NCBI RefSeq assembly: GCF_017829975.1
Contig: NZ_JAEEGA010000009.1
Coordinates: forward strand, 1-64,000
Reading direction: 5' to 3'
Source: Vagococcus allomyrinae
Lineage (GTDB): Bacteria; Bacillota; Bacilli; Lactobacillales; Vagococcaceae
Length of the DNA stretch: 64,000 nt
Each line of letters begins with the position of its first letter. The stretch's first letter is position 1. Position numbers and translations under genes: made by a program. Shown piece by piece: positions 34,182-43,878 of the stretch. The notes beneath the pieces are model-generated. The model did no database searches. It was not told the DNA's origin and saw only the letters and a program-made list of their open reading frames with translations.

Positions 34182-35762
34182 ATGATGAAAAAAGTTCAGC
34201 AGTTTGGTGGTGCTATGTTAGCCCCAGCTTTATTATTTTCTTTTGCAGGGATTGTGGTTGGATTCGCTATTTTATTTAAAAATCAAGAGATCATGGGAAG
34301 TCTGGCAAATCCAGATGGTAACTGGTACAAGTGTTGGGATGTGGTGTCAGAAGGAGCTTGGGCAGTCTTTAGACAAATCCCATTACTATTTGTGATTGGA
34401 CTGCCAATAGGGTTGGCTAAAAAACAAAGCGCCCGTGCTTGTTTAGAAGCATTGGTAATCTATCTGACGTTTAATTATTTTGTTTCGGCAATCTTAAATT
34501 ATTGGGGCGCTAATTTTGGCGTCGATATGTCGGCTGAAGTTGGCAGTACTAGTGGTTTGGCCATGATAGCAGGCGTTAAAACCTTGGATACGGGGATGAT
34601 TGGCGCGTTGATTATCTCTGGCATTGTGGTTTTTTTACACAATCGTTATTTTGATACCGCCTTACCAGAAATGTTAGGAGTCTTTAGAGGAAGTTCCTTT
34701 GTCGTGATCATTGGCTTTTTCGTGATGTTGCCAGTGGCGTTACTCTTTGCCTTTATTTGGCCGAAGTTTCAAGGGGTCATCTTAAATATGCAAGATTTCT
34801 TTATCTCATCTGGTAATGTGGGAATTTGGGTCTATTCATTTTTGGAAAAGATCTTGATTCCAACTGGTTTGCATCATTTTATTTATTCTCCATTTGCTTA
34901 TGACAGTATTGTCGTTCCTGGTGGAACAGCGGCATACTTTTCAGAACATTTAACGGATTTCCAAACAACCTCAAAAAGCTTAAAAGAAATGTTTCCAATT
35001 GGTTTTTCACTGTCTGGTATGTCAAAAGTTTTTGGGTCTGTCGGGATTGTCCTGGCCTTTTATCGCACCGCTAAACCTGAGAAACGAAAAGCCGTTTTAG
35101 GGTTGATGATACCTGTTGCTTTAACGGCTATTATGGCGGGAATTACCGAGCCATTGGAGTTTACTTTCTTATTTATGGCGCCGGTCTTGTTCGTGGTTCA
35201 TGCTATCCTTTCCGCGACCATCTCAACAGTAAGTTTTGCTTTTGGGGTCGTGGGGAACTTTGGCGGTGGTTTGATTAATTGGTTTGCGATTAACTGGCTT
35301 CCTTTATGGAAATACCATTCGTCCACGTATATTACGCAAATTATCATTGGTATTATTTTTATCGGAATTTGGTATCTTGTTTTTACTTTCCTTATCTTGA
35401 AATTGAATTTGCCGACACCTGGTAGAGAGGCCGAAGATCAAGAAATGAAGTTGTACTCTAAAAAAGAATATCAAGCATTAAAAGAGGCCGAAAGTCCAAC
35501 AGAAAGTAGTAAGTCTTTAAAGGGAGATGCCAAAAAAGCTCATGATTTTCTTGAAATCTGTGGTGGCAAGGATAATATTGTGGATGTCACCAATTGTGCC
35601 ACGCGACTGCGTTTAACTGTTAAAGATGGTAGCCTAGTGGGCAGTGATGGGGATTTTAGGTTGCGAGGCGCTCAAGGATTAGTGAAAAATGGTCAAGCGA
35701 TTCAAATCATTGTTGGGTTATCAGTACCAAGTGTTAGAGATGAGTTTGAAAATTTATTATAG
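34182..35762 (+). CDS. PTS alpha-glucoside transporter subunit IICB, copy 2
   Basis: The 526-residue permease is a paralogue of the one at 21.9 kb. It has an EIIC domain (about 1-410) with GITEPLEFTFLFMAPVLFV (about 322-340), a hydrophilic linker (about 415-450), and an EIIB domain with phospho-Cys472 in TNCATRLRLTV. The LEKILIPTGLHHFIYSPF loop is typical of the glucose/glucoside group. It imports and phosphorylates a glucoside, coupled to the GH4 gene 16 bp downstream. It carries no EIIA, like copy 1. The long charged linker differs from copy 1, so the two are old duplicates or separate acquisitions. Confidence 0.92.
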   Translation: MMKKVQQFGGAMLAPALLFSFAGIVVGFAILFKNQEIMGSLANPDGNWYKCWDVVSEGAWAVFRQIPLLFVIGLPIGLAKKQSARACLEALVIYLTFNYFVSAILNYWGANFGVDMSAEVGSTSGLAMIAGVKTLDTGMIGALIISGIVVFLHNRYFDTALPEMLGVFRGSSFVVIIGFFVMLPVALLFAFIWPKFQGVILNMQDFFISSGNVGIWVYSFLEKILIPTGLHHFIYSPFAYDSIVVPGGTAAYFSEHLTDFQTTSKSLKEMFPIGFSLSGMSKVFGSVGIVLAFYRTAKPEKRKAVLGLMIPVALTAIMAGITEPLEFTFLFMAPVLFVVHAILSATISTVSFAFGVVGNFGGGLINWFAINWLPLWKYHSSTYITQIIIGIIFIGIWYLVFTFLILKLNLPTPGREAEDQEMKLYSKKEYQALKEAESPTESSKSLKGDAKKAHDFLEICGGKDNIVDVTNCATRLRLTVKDGSLVGSDGDFRLRGAQGLVKNGQAIQIIVGLSVPSVRDEFENLL

Positions 35763-35772
35763 AAGAGGATGA

Positions 35773-37104
<1,332 letters not shown>

Positions 37105-37127
37105 CAATATTCTTAGAGACAGAGGCA

Positions 37128-37153
37128 GAGGGCGATTTTGTCGCCCTCTTGTT
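37128..37153 (+). terminator. Hairpin after GH4 copy 2
   Basis: GAGGGCGA (37128-37135) pairs perfectly with TCGCCCTC (37141-37148) around TTTTG, with a short T-rich tail. It is a terminator, perhaps leaky, because the next gene starts 22 bp later. Confidence 0.65.
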
Positions 37154-37174
37154 AATGCAAAGGGAGGGATAAGC

Positions 37175-37690
37175 ATGGCAATCATCATCGGCAATAAATT
37201 GCATAGCTTGGGACAATGGCTGACAAAAAAGCGTGATAATCAGCGAATAATGAAGCTAGCAGAATTATTTTTCTTTAGCTTACCAACTTTATTTTTACTG
37301 TACCATTATTTAATGGCAGTCCTAAGTGAGCAGGATTTTTTTCATCTCTTAGTCAGTAATCCTAGATATACCATCCAATTTATGACCTACGCGTCTTATT
37401 ATTTTGTGTCCTTACTATTTCGATTGTTAGGACAGTTAGTGAATAAACCGCAAGAAAGTAGTCTGGTTAAAGTCGTCTTATTGCTGACATTGGTGAGCCA
37501 ATTACTCAGTTTAAATCTGGTAGTTACAGCAGTTGTCTTAATGGTTAGCCGTCAATTGTTTCAGCGGGAAATGCTACGAATTAACATTCCTGACGTTTTT
37601 GCTAGCCAACAAAAAGTTTTACTGGTGCTAGCCAGCTGTTTACTGTTGGTTTCAGGTCTCTTGGCATTGATGACAGCAGTCTTATCTTAA
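37175..37690 (+). CDS. Membrane protein of unknown function, four segments
   Basis: This 171-residue protein has four hydrophobic segments (about 28-48, 65-88, 98-122, 145-168) and a basic N terminus (KKRDNQRIMK). I do not recognise a family. It lies between operon 2 and an MFS transporter with only 19 bp to the latter, so the two may be co-transcribed and co-functional. GGAGGG precedes the ATG. Confidence 0.65.
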   Translation: MAIIIGNKLHSLGQWLTKKRDNQRIMKLAELFFFSLPTLFLLYHYLMAVLSEQDFFHLLVSNPRYTIQFMTYASYYFVSLLFRLLGQLVNKPQESSLVKVVLLLTLVSQLLSLNLVVTAVVLMVSRQLFQREMLRINIPDVFASQQKVLLVLASCLLLVSGLLALMTAVLS

Positions 37691-37709
37691 AAGTGAAAGG
37701 GCGTTGAGT

Positions 37710-38915
37710 ATGGCGGATAAAACAGTCTCAGCAAACATCAGCAGTGAGGCTACACGGCAAAAGCAATTATACATAGGGCTTTATTTGGTTGCCTATCTGG
37801 CATTTTCATTTGCTTCCACGCAGTTCACCCCCTTTTTATCTAGTCTAGGCTATGATACGTTTGCCCGGGGGCTTTTGCTAGCATCTTATGCTGTGACGAC
37901 GTTGGTATTTCAATTAGTATTAGGGTTCCTGTCGGATAAGTATCAAACAGTGAAAAAGGTTTTAGCCATCGTCCTATTAATTTACGCAGTGGCCAGCCTC
38001 TTATTCTTTAATCTCAATCAGCAGCATTTTTGGTGGCACATGGTATTAATCGCTATTAGTGGCGGGGTGTTGAACACGGCAACTGGCTTGTTGGATACCT
38101 GGGTATTGCAATCGCCATTGGCAGTTCGCAAGTCTTTGTCGTTTTTAAAAGCCTTTGGTTCCGTCGGTTGGGCTTTTGGTAGTCTGAGTGTCTCGTTCGT
38201 TGTTTTGAATGTGGGATATCGCGGCTTAGGCTTCAGTATTGTGTTACTGATCGCCATTGCGGTAGCTGTTGGGACACTTATCGAAGACAGTATTGCAATT
38301 TCAGAAAAAAAACGACAGACAGAACTGACATTATCTGATGTCGTGTTACTACTAAAAGATAAGCGTTACAGTTTGTTAGTGTTGATTTTATTTCTTTTGT
38401 ATTTTGTTATTATATGCAACAATGTTACGGTCATAGACAAGATGTTGGAATTAAAGGCTAGCACCTTGGAAATTGGTTATAAGTGGTCGATCCAATCTTT
38501 GTTTGAAATTCCAGCTTATTTAATTGGCGGTAGGTTACTTCAAAAAGTCAACGGCTACCATTTATTGACAGTTTGTGGAACAGCTCTATTTATTCAATTT
38601 ATTCTTTATGCTACTGCTTCAACAGTTCAGCAAATCATTGTGATTAGCGGCATGCAAATGTTGACCACCCCGCTATTGATGGTGTCATCAAAAGTGTTGA
38701 TTTACGAGTTGTCTAGTGAACACATGAAAGCCACGGGGCAGATGTTGGCTTTGAGTATTTTTATAGGCTTAGGATCAATGGTAAGTCCGGTTGTTGCTGG
38801 CTTTTTGGTTCAATGGCAGGGAATTACCTTTACGTTATTTGGGATTGCGAGTATTCCGTTAATCGCCATTGGTTTGTTAATTCTTTTAAGAAGGATGGGG
38901 GAACGTTACGATTAA
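37710..38915 (+). CDS. MFS transporter
   Basis: This 401-residue protein has twelve predicted membrane segments in two halves. The cytoplasmic loop after helix 2 (FLSDKYQTVKKV, about 75-86) is the usual MFS motif A position. The start is ATG 37710 (AAAGGG upstream); a TTG two codons earlier is also in frame. It resembles the sugar/nucleoside-proton symporter side of the family more than drug exporters, but the substrate cannot be read. It follows the unknown membrane protein and ends in a clear terminator. Confidence 0.82.
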   Translation: MADKTVSANISSEATRQKQLYIGLYLVAYLAFSFASTQFTPFLSSLGYDTFARGLLLASYAVTTLVFQLVLGFLSDKYQTVKKVLAIVLLIYAVASLLFFNLNQQHFWWHMVLIAISGGVLNTATGLLDTWVLQSPLAVRKSLSFLKAFGSVGWAFGSLSVSFVVLNVGYRGLGFSIVLLIAIAVAVGTLIEDSIAISEKKRQTELTLSDVVLLLKDKRYSLLVLILFLLYFVIICNNVTVIDKMLELKASTLEIGYKWSIQSLFEIPAYLIGGRLLQKVNGYHLLTVCGTALFIQFILYATASTVQQIIVISGMQMLTTPLLMVSSKVLIYELSSEHMKATGQMLALSIFIGLGSMVSPVVAGFLVQWQGITFTLFGIASIPLIAIGLLILLRRMGERYD

Positions 38916-38921
38916 CTAATG

Positions 38922-38958
38922 AAAAACCAGTCATTCGTTTTGTGAATGGCTGGTTTTT
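38922..38958 (+). terminator. Rho-independent terminator after the MFS gene
   Basis: AAAAACCAGTCATTC (38922-38936) pairs with GAATGGCTGGTTTTT (38944-38958) with one G-T pair, and a T-run is included. Confidence 0.9.
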
Positions 38959-38988
38959 GGTTAAGTCTATTTAACTAGTATAGGATGC

Positions 38989-39114
38989 TTAATTAGTTAA
39001 TCTTTCCTGAATAAATGTCAGTAAGGCCTGCTTCACACTCTCGGGAATCCATTCTCTCAGTCGGGCGGTTGCCACTGGCAGCAACCATTTATCAATATCC
39101 TGATGCTTACAAGG
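38989..39114 (-). pseudogene. C-terminal relic of an aminoglycoside-phosphotransferase-like gene
   Basis: On the minus strand 41 codons stay open before TAA at 38989-38991, reading DIDKWLLPVATARLREWIPE then SVKQALLTFIQERLTN. This matches the style of the C-terminal helices of APH-type phosphotransferases (LLPVAAARL...L..FI..RL). Upstream in frame is a stop, and no start or kinase core remains. It appears to be the tail of a deleted gene. The family call rests on a short segment. Confidence 0.45.
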
Positions 39115-39141
39115 TTAATTTATGTTTTAGACGATCAATAA

Positions 39142-39447
39142 TTAATTGATATAACCATCATAAAGAGCCGTGTTTTTATCAACAGTTTGATAACGTTTTA
39201 AGGTGCCAGATTTACTTCCACGGGTATAAAAATAAGTTGCTGGTGGTGTACCGGTAAATTTGACCTTAATATTAACGTATTCGCCTTTAGCGGCAAAAGG
39301 TACAGATTGAAAGGCATGTGGCGTAGAAAGTACTTCAATAACCACACCTGGATCATCAGGCTGTTCGGCTTCGGCAGCGAAGAGTTGTGTTGGGAAAAGG
39401 AATATCGCTAATAGAATGACTAACCACGTGCTGATTTTTTTCTTCAT
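39142..39447 (-). CDS. Small secreted protein
   Basis: This 101-residue protein has a classic signal peptide (MKKKISTWLVILLAIFLFPT, cleavage likely after QLFAAEA at about 24-27). The mature part of ~75 residues is beta-rich with GVVIEVLST, YVNIKVKFTG and a C-terminal aromatic segment TYFYTRGSKSG. It has no cysteine or wall-sorting motif. I do not recognise a family. It follows the BlaI/M56 genes on the same strand after 132 bp and may be part of that response. Confidence 0.65.
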   Translation of the reverse strand: MKKKISTWLVILLAIFLFPTQLFAAEAEQPDDPGVVIEVLSTPHAFQSVPFAAKGEYVNIKVKFTGTPPATYFYTRGSKSGTLKRYQTVDKNTALYDGYIN

Positions 39448-39579
39448 AAAGTAACACCTCTATTATTATTTTGTAAATGTTCACAATAATGGTGATAACA
39501 TTAAGAAAAAAATGCGCCTACCGGAAGGTGTTTGATCTGTTAAGTGCGAGTGATGATAACCAAGCAACACTCAGTTTTT

Positions 39580-40758
39580 TTATTCGTTTTCATCAAGTTC
39601 TTCTAGGTAGGTTGTTAAGTTCTGACTATAGTCTTCTAAGTACTGTTTTGTCTGTTCAGCAGACAGTTGGCCAATTTCATCTTCTGACTTAAGGGTCGGG
39701 AAGTTGGTTTCCGTTTCACTGACGGCTTCTTCAACTACCACGGGCTCCTCAGTTGGCTCGCCGATAATGTCAATGACTTCTCCTGTGACAGGCTCTGCTT
39801 CGCTGATATCTTCGACAATAGGTTGTTCTTTTACGACATCACCCACCACTTCTTGACTATACCCTAATAGAGAAATTAAGAACAGTAAGGCTGTGCCAAT
39901 CGTTACCAGATACACGCCTATTGCCTGTTGTGGTTTATTCAATTTCATAATGCTTTTAATTCGATCTGCGACAGGTGATGAGACTAGACTCGCCTGGCCA
40001 TTCCCATCGATTCCTTTGATGGCATTCAACAAAAGCAGTTCCGCGTATTCTTGGCGTTTTGACAAGCCGAAGTGTTGAATCACCACTTCATCACAGGCTT
40101 TTTCAATATCTTCTGATAATAGGTGGTCCAGTAACCAGACTAAAGGATTAAACCAGTGAAGGGCACAAAGTATGGTGCTCCAGCGTTTAATTAAGACGTC
40201 CTGCTGTTTGATATGAGTCATCTCATGGGTGATGATATAGTCCATGCTGACAGAATCAATATCGGTCAACAGCGACTGAGGCAAGATGATTTTCGGTTTA
40301 AAAACCCCATAAGCAAAAGGTTGCAGCAGTTCATCAGAATAACGAATTTCGGTTTTTTTATTAATGCCTAAGGAGTCAGTCCAGCCTTTTTCAAGACCAC
40401 CGGTGAGAGGTAAGCTAGATTTAGCGATAAAGTCAACTTTTCGGTAATCAAAAAAGAATTTCATCAAGGTTACGGCTGCACCAATTAAGTACAGAATAAT
40501 AATGATTGCCGAGGTATTTAAATGTGACTGACTGTTAGCTTGAATCACCGCATCGCTTAATGGGATGGTGGTAGTTTCGGGATGGAGAATGTTGATTGTC
40601 ACTCCTAAAGGGATGGTTAGACGAACCATGCAAATTAGCCATAATAATTTATAAAGGCTACTGGGCATTTTCTTTTTAAATAACAGTTTGATCAACACAA
40701 TAAAGACTAGGAGTAAGCAGTATTTGATAAGGTATTCGTAGATAATGGCCATGGGCAT
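39580..40758 (-). CDS. M56 family membrane metallopeptidase (BlaR1/MecR1-like) without a beta-lactam sensor domain
   Basis: The 392-residue protein has membrane segments at about 8-27, 35-55, 83-103 and 282-303. The zinc-peptidase motif is HEMTH (178-182) with acidic ligands in EDIEKACDE (216-224), as in M56. BlaR1 and MecR1 end in a ~250-residue penicillin-binding domain. Here the tail after the last segment is only ~90 residues and strongly acidic (IVEDISEAEPV, EEPVVVEE, ending EELDENE). It therefore probably senses something other than beta-lactams and cleaves the BlaI-like repressor encoded 2 bp upstream. Confidence 0.88.
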   Translation of the reverse strand: MPMAIIYEYLIKYCLLLVFIVLIKLLFKKKMPSSLYKLLWLICMVRLTIPLGVTINILHPETTTIPLSDAVIQANSQSHLNTSAIIIILYLIGAAVTLMKFFFDYRKVDFIAKSSLPLTGGLEKGWTDSLGINKKTEIRYSDELLQPFAYGVFKPKIILPQSLLTDIDSVSMDYIITHEMTHIKQQDVLIKRWSTILCALHWFNPLVWLLDHLLSEDIEKACDEVVIQHFGLSKRQEYAELLLLNAIKGIDGNGQASLVSSPVADRIKSIMKLNKPQQAIGVYLVTIGTALLFLISLLGYSQEVVGDVVKEQPIVEDISEAEPVTGEVIDIIGEPTEEPVVVEEAVSETETNFPTLKSEDEIGQLSAEQTKQYLEDYSQNLTTYLEELDENE

Positions 40759-40760
40759 TC

Positions 40761-41114
40761 CTACTTATTTTCTTCAATAAAGTTAAGTAATTGCTTAACA
40801 CTTTTGGCAGTTAGGTTTTCATTTTTGGCTAAGGCCGCTAAAAAACGATCGTAAGAGCCATCGTACATGTCATGAACTAATGCTTGAGTGCGTTCGTCGG
40901 CGACTTGGTCTCTGGTGACTAAAGGCGTACAGAGAAAATTGGGATTGGAGCGTTCAACAGCCCCCTTGGCCATGGCTTTCTTTATAACAGTATAGGTGGT
41001 ATTGCGGTTCCAGCCAATTTTTTCAGCCAAAATGCGGGCAATATCGCCGGCAGTCATTGCGCCATGGTCCCACAAAACATCCATAATATTTAACTCAGAG
41101 TTTGATAATTTCAT
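40761..41114 (-). CDS. BlaI/MecI/CopY family repressor
   Basis: This 117-residue protein has the BlaI winged helix (about 1-75: MDVLWDHGAMTAGDIARIL, then NRNTTYTVIKKAMAKGAVER) and a C-terminal dimerisation helix region. Length is typical. The M56 peptidase gene follows after 2 bp, the classic repressor-protease pair. AACCTGGAGGTTATCC on the minus strand supplies the ribosome site. It probably binds a dyad in the divergent spacer and controls its own operon and perhaps the small membrane protein on the other strand. Confidence 0.9.
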   Translation of the reverse strand: MKLSNSELNIMDVLWDHGAMTAGDIARILAEKIGWNRNTTYTVIKKAMAKGAVERSNPNFLCTPLVTRDQVADERTQALVHDMYDGSYDRFLAALAKNENLTAKSVKQLLNFIEENK

Positions 41115-41149
41115 TAGGATAACCTCCAGGTTTATATGATTCGATAACG

Positions 41150-41199
41150 TTGACTAATAATAGCGTCAATGCTATTCTACACGTAGAAAGATCTATAAT
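41150..41199. promoter_or_regulatory. Divergent promoter region with possible BlaI operator
   Basis: TTGACT (41150-41155), 17 bp, TATTCT (41173-41178) is a plus-strand promoter candidate. TTCTAC-AC-GTAGAA (41175-41188) is a perfect 6-bp inverted repeat overlapping its -10 box and contains TACACGTA, similar to the TACA/TGTA cores of BlaI and CopY boxes. TATAAT (41194-41199) is an alternative -10. Confidence 0.5.
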
Positions 41200-41223
41200 C
41201 AAGGGCTAGCTAGGAGAGATGAA

Positions 41224-41532
41224 TTGAAACGGAAAAAATTGAGAGTGATGTTGATCTTTTCCAGTGTATTGCTAATAAGTGTCGTGGCAATATTATTCTT
41301 AAATAGAGGGAAACAGGAAAATCAAGAGACGATAGAGCCAAGTGTGGTCAAAGACGATGGTGAACGTTGGATTCAAATTGTTCGGACATCGGAATCGGAA
41401 CCATCAGATTTGTATTTATATGATAACGGCGTACTATCAGGTTGGTTGGAAGTCAAACTAACTGTTGAAAAAGAAGGGCTCTACATTGCAACCTATATGG
41501 GAAAAATCCATCGAAATCGTTTAGATTTTTGA
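41224..41532 (+). CDS. Small single-pass membrane protein
   Basis: This 102-residue protein starts at TTG (GGAGAG upstream). The N-terminal membrane segment (about 8-26, MLIFSSVLLISVVAILFL) has no lipobox cysteine. A ~75-residue external domain with beta-type sequence follows (DLYLYDNGVLSGWLEVKLTV). Its size and layout resemble small envelope-stress proteins of Firmicutes, but I recognise no family. It is divergent from the BlaI/M56 operon and shares the dyad, so it may be regulated by BlaI. Confidence 0.6.
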   Translation: MKRKKLRVMLIFSSVLLISVVAILFLNRGKQENQETIEPSVVKDDGERWIQIVRTSESEPSDLYLYDNGVLSGWLEVKLTVEKEGLYIATYMGKIHRNRLDF

Positions 41533-41541
41533 TGGATTTTT
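41502..41541 (+). terminator. Terminator overlapping the end of the small membrane protein gene
   Basis: AAAAATCCATC (41502-41512) pairs with GATGGATTTTT (41531-41541); the inner AAATC/GATTT can extend it. The left arm is in the last codons of the gene. The rest of 41533-41906 has no gene; GCATAAGT/ACTTATGC (41611-41618, 41632-41639) is the only other dyad. Confidence 0.75.
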
Positions 41542-41906
41542 ATGTGTCTGATAAATTGAGGAGAGATAGAAGTATGGGGAATCAACTATGACCGCATGAT
41601 GCAAGTGATTGCATAAGTGAATGGGGAATTGACTTATGCCTCCTAGCTCCCTCGTTATTCTAATACTACCATGTGACTAGTGTAGTAGTCAACGTTTCTT
41701 AAGGTAAACTCATTGTTTATCGCTATTTTCTTATGAAGGAAGTAGTTATTTTTTAGTGGAGAGAGCGTTATGTTAATTTGCTGCGGAAAACTTTTGTAGA
41801 GGATTAAGACAAGATCGACTGACGGGGGGATAGGTGTAACTCATTTTTTTCATAAAGGTTGTTCCAGCGTGATGATTTTTTCTTTACTTTTTAAGGGGTT
41901 TCTTAT

Positions 41907-42716
41907 ATGGTAGAGATAGTTTCCTATAAAGAAAAGGTGATGAAAATGGAAAAAGAAAAAAAGCCTTACGGAACGGTTTTAGTTCGAGCGTCAAAGATCA
42001 TGGATTTTTTAGCAGAATCAACGGCAACAGAGTGCCTTAAAGATATTGCTAGCGCCACTGGGATGACGACGTCAACCACATTAAAAATATTGGATACGTT
42101 GTTGATGATTGGGTATGTCACACGTGATAAAGGCAGCAAAGAATATTCATTAGGCCCTTCTTTGGTTCGTTACGCGAATAAATATATCAATGACTCGGTG
42201 TTAGTGAAAGTTGCCACCCCTTTATTGGAGGAGCTTCATGAGTTAGTGGATGAAACCATTCATTTAGGCATATACAGTGGCAATGAAGTGATGTACTTGA
42301 ATAAACTAGAACCAAAAAAACAATCGATTTATATGACATCTAAAGTAGGGAGCACTCGTCCGCTTTATAGTTCTGCCATGGGGAAAGCGATTTTAGCGAC
42401 CTTTACTGAAAAGGAACTAGTCGATTATTTAGCGAAAACTGAATTGGTTCCGTTCACAGCTAATACGATGACCAATACGATGGCATTAAGAGCCGATATT
42501 GACAAAGTAAAAGGGCTAGGTGTGGCTTTTGATGATGAGGAAATGGAACAAGATTGTTTTTGTATCGGGGCAACCATTAGATTAGAGGATAATCAGTACG
42601 GTGCTTTTAGCGTTAGCATGCCTAAGTTTAGGGTAACAGAAGCGAAAAAAGCAGAGTTGATACAGTTAATTAAGGCGACTAAAGCCGGGATTGAGAAAGA
42701 GATCGCAGAAGGATAA
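41907..42716 (+). CDS. IclR family regulator of uronate catabolism (KdgR-like)
   Basis: This protein has up to 269 residues; ATG 41946 is an alternative start (256 residues) with AAAGGTG upstream. A winged helix-turn-helix (about 24-90, CLKDIASATGMTTSTTLKIL) is followed by an IclR effector domain (about 100-265) with LHELVDETIHLGIYSGNEVM, GSTRPLYSSAMGKAIL and DDEEMEQDCFCIGATI as conserved blocks. It lies directly before kduI-kduD on the same strand. Tandem 21-bp repeats downstream of the kduI promoter are its probable sites. The effector is likely a uronate breakdown product such as 2-keto-3-deoxygluconate. Confidence 0.9.
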   Translation: MVEIVSYKEKVMKMEKEKKPYGTVLVRASKIMDFLAESTATECLKDIASATGMTTSTTLKILDTLLMIGYVTRDKGSKEYSLGPSLVRYANKYINDSVLVKVATPLLEELHELVDETIHLGIYSGNEVMYLNKLEPKKQSIYMTSKVGSTRPLYSSAMGKAILATFTEKELVDYLAKTELVPFTANTMTNTMALRADIDKVKGLGVAFDDEEMEQDCFCIGATIRLEDNQYGAFSVSMPKFRVTEAKKAELIQLIKATKAGIEKEIAEG

Positions 42717-42770
42717 AAGACGTAGCTGAGAAATGATTAGGAAATAGCTGATTTGCTTTAAGCTGATAAG

Positions 42771-42810
42771 ACACTGATTGCCCCGCTTGGGAAGGATCAG
42801 TGTTTTTTTT
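42771..42810 (+). terminator. Terminator after the IclR gene
   Basis: ACACTGAT (42771-42778) pairs with ATCAGTGT (42796-42803), followed by eight T. It separates the regulator from the kdu operon. Confidence 0.85.
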
Positions 42811-42868
42811 ATGCCCTTAGTCAGATTTCGCTAATGAGAATTCTTCTGAATTAATTGAATGAAAGCCC

Positions 42869-42948
42869 TTGAATTATTTTATAATAAGCGCTATACTGTA
42901 GTTGTATTTCTTTAAAAGAAATTTAAGTTTCTTTATAGGAAATTTAAG
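42869..42948 (+). promoter_or_regulatory. kduI promoter with tandem IclR-type operators
   Basis: TTGAAT (42869-42874), 17 bp, TATACT (42892-42897). Ten bases later two copies of a 21-bp unit stand head to tail (42907-42927 and 42928-42948, two mismatches). Each copy begins with the dyad TTTCTTTAAAAGAAA or TTTCTTTATAGGAAA. Position just downstream of the start site fits repression by the IclR protein encoded upstream. Confidence 0.72.
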
Positions 42949-43024
42949 TAAAAGAGAATCTTCTTATTTTGTGGTTGAAGTTGATGACAAAATGAGTTAA
43001 TTAAATTGAAGGAGACGATACTAC

Positions 43025-43861
43025 ATGAAAATGGAAACAAGATACGCAACGAATCCTGAGGCGATTAGACATCATTCTACGGAACAATTGCGCGAGGAAT
43101 TTTTAGTGGAAGAATTATTTGTACCAGGCGAAGTGTTGTTAACGTACACTCACAATGATCGGATGATCTTTGGTGGGGTGACGCCGACAACGTCTACTTT
43201 GGAAATTATTCTAACGAAAGAGTTAGGGGTGGATTATTTCTTGGAGCGCCGTGAGTTAGGTGTGATTAACATCGGCGGACCTGGTAGTATTTCAATTGAT
43301 GGCCAAGAAGAAGAGATGAAAAAGCAAGACGGGTATTACATCGGGAAAGAAACGAAACAAGTGCTATTCAAATCGGATGACGCGTCTAACCCGGCAAAAT
43401 TTTATTGTGTATCTGTCCCTGCTCACAAGGTTTACCCAAACGTCAAAATTAGTATCGACGCCATTACGCCAATGGAAACAGGGGAACCGAAAACATTGAA
43501 TGAGCGCAAGATTTATCAATACGTCCATCCGAATGTTTGTGAGAGCTGTCAGTTGCAAATGGGGTACACGATTTTAGCTGAAGGTTCTTCGTGGAACACG
43601 ATGCCTTGTCATACTCATGAGCGCCGGATGGAAACGTATCTTTACTTTGACATGGATCCAGACACACGGGTCTTCCACTTTATGGGCAAACCAGATGAGA
43701 CCAAACACTTAGTGGTTGCTAATGAGCAAGCGGTCATTTCACCAAGTTGGTCCATTCATACTGGCGTGGCAACTGCAGATTATACCTTTATTTGGGCGAT
43801 GTGTGGTGAAAATATTACGTATACAGACATGGACATGGTTGCCATGGATCAACTGAAATAG
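43025..43861 (+). CDS. kduI: 5-dehydro-4-deoxy-D-glucuronate isomerase
   Basis: This 278-residue enzyme interconverts 5-keto-4-deoxyuronate and 3-deoxy-D-glycero-2,5-hexodiulosonate in uronate breakdown. The zinc ligands fall at exactly the numbers of the Escherichia coli enzyme: His196, His198, Glu203 (CHTHERRMETYLYF) and His245 (SWSIHTGVAT). YEIYT-like N-terminal blocks (METRYATNPEAIRHHSTEQL) also match. GAAGGAG precedes the ATG. It is co-transcribed with kduD 17 bp downstream and controlled by the tandem repeats upstream. Confidence 0.97.
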   Translation: MKMETRYATNPEAIRHHSTEQLREEFLVEELFVPGEVLLTYTHNDRMIFGGVTPTTSTLEIILTKELGVDYFLERRELGVINIGGPGSISIDGQEEEMKKQDGYYIGKETKQVLFKSDDASNPAKFYCVSVPAHKVYPNVKISIDAITPMETGEPKTLNERKIYQYVHPNVCESCQLQMGYTILAEGSSWNTMPCHTHERRMETYLYFDMDPDTRVFHFMGKPDETKHLVVANEQAVISPSWSIHTGVATADYTFIWAMCGENITYTDMDMVAMDQLK

Positions 43862-43878
43862 AAAAAGGAGATGCTACA

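Noticed and set aside
39580-41114. Beta-lactam resistance sensor (blaR1-blaI)
   Set aside because: The penicillin-binding sensor domain is missing and no beta-lactamase or alternative PBP gene is adjacent.
41533-41906. Possible small gene or mobile-element relic in the gap before the IclR gene
   Set aside because: Short inverted repeats (GCATAAGT/ACTTATGC and ACTAC/GTAGT) are present, but there is no open frame longer than a few codons and no target duplication.
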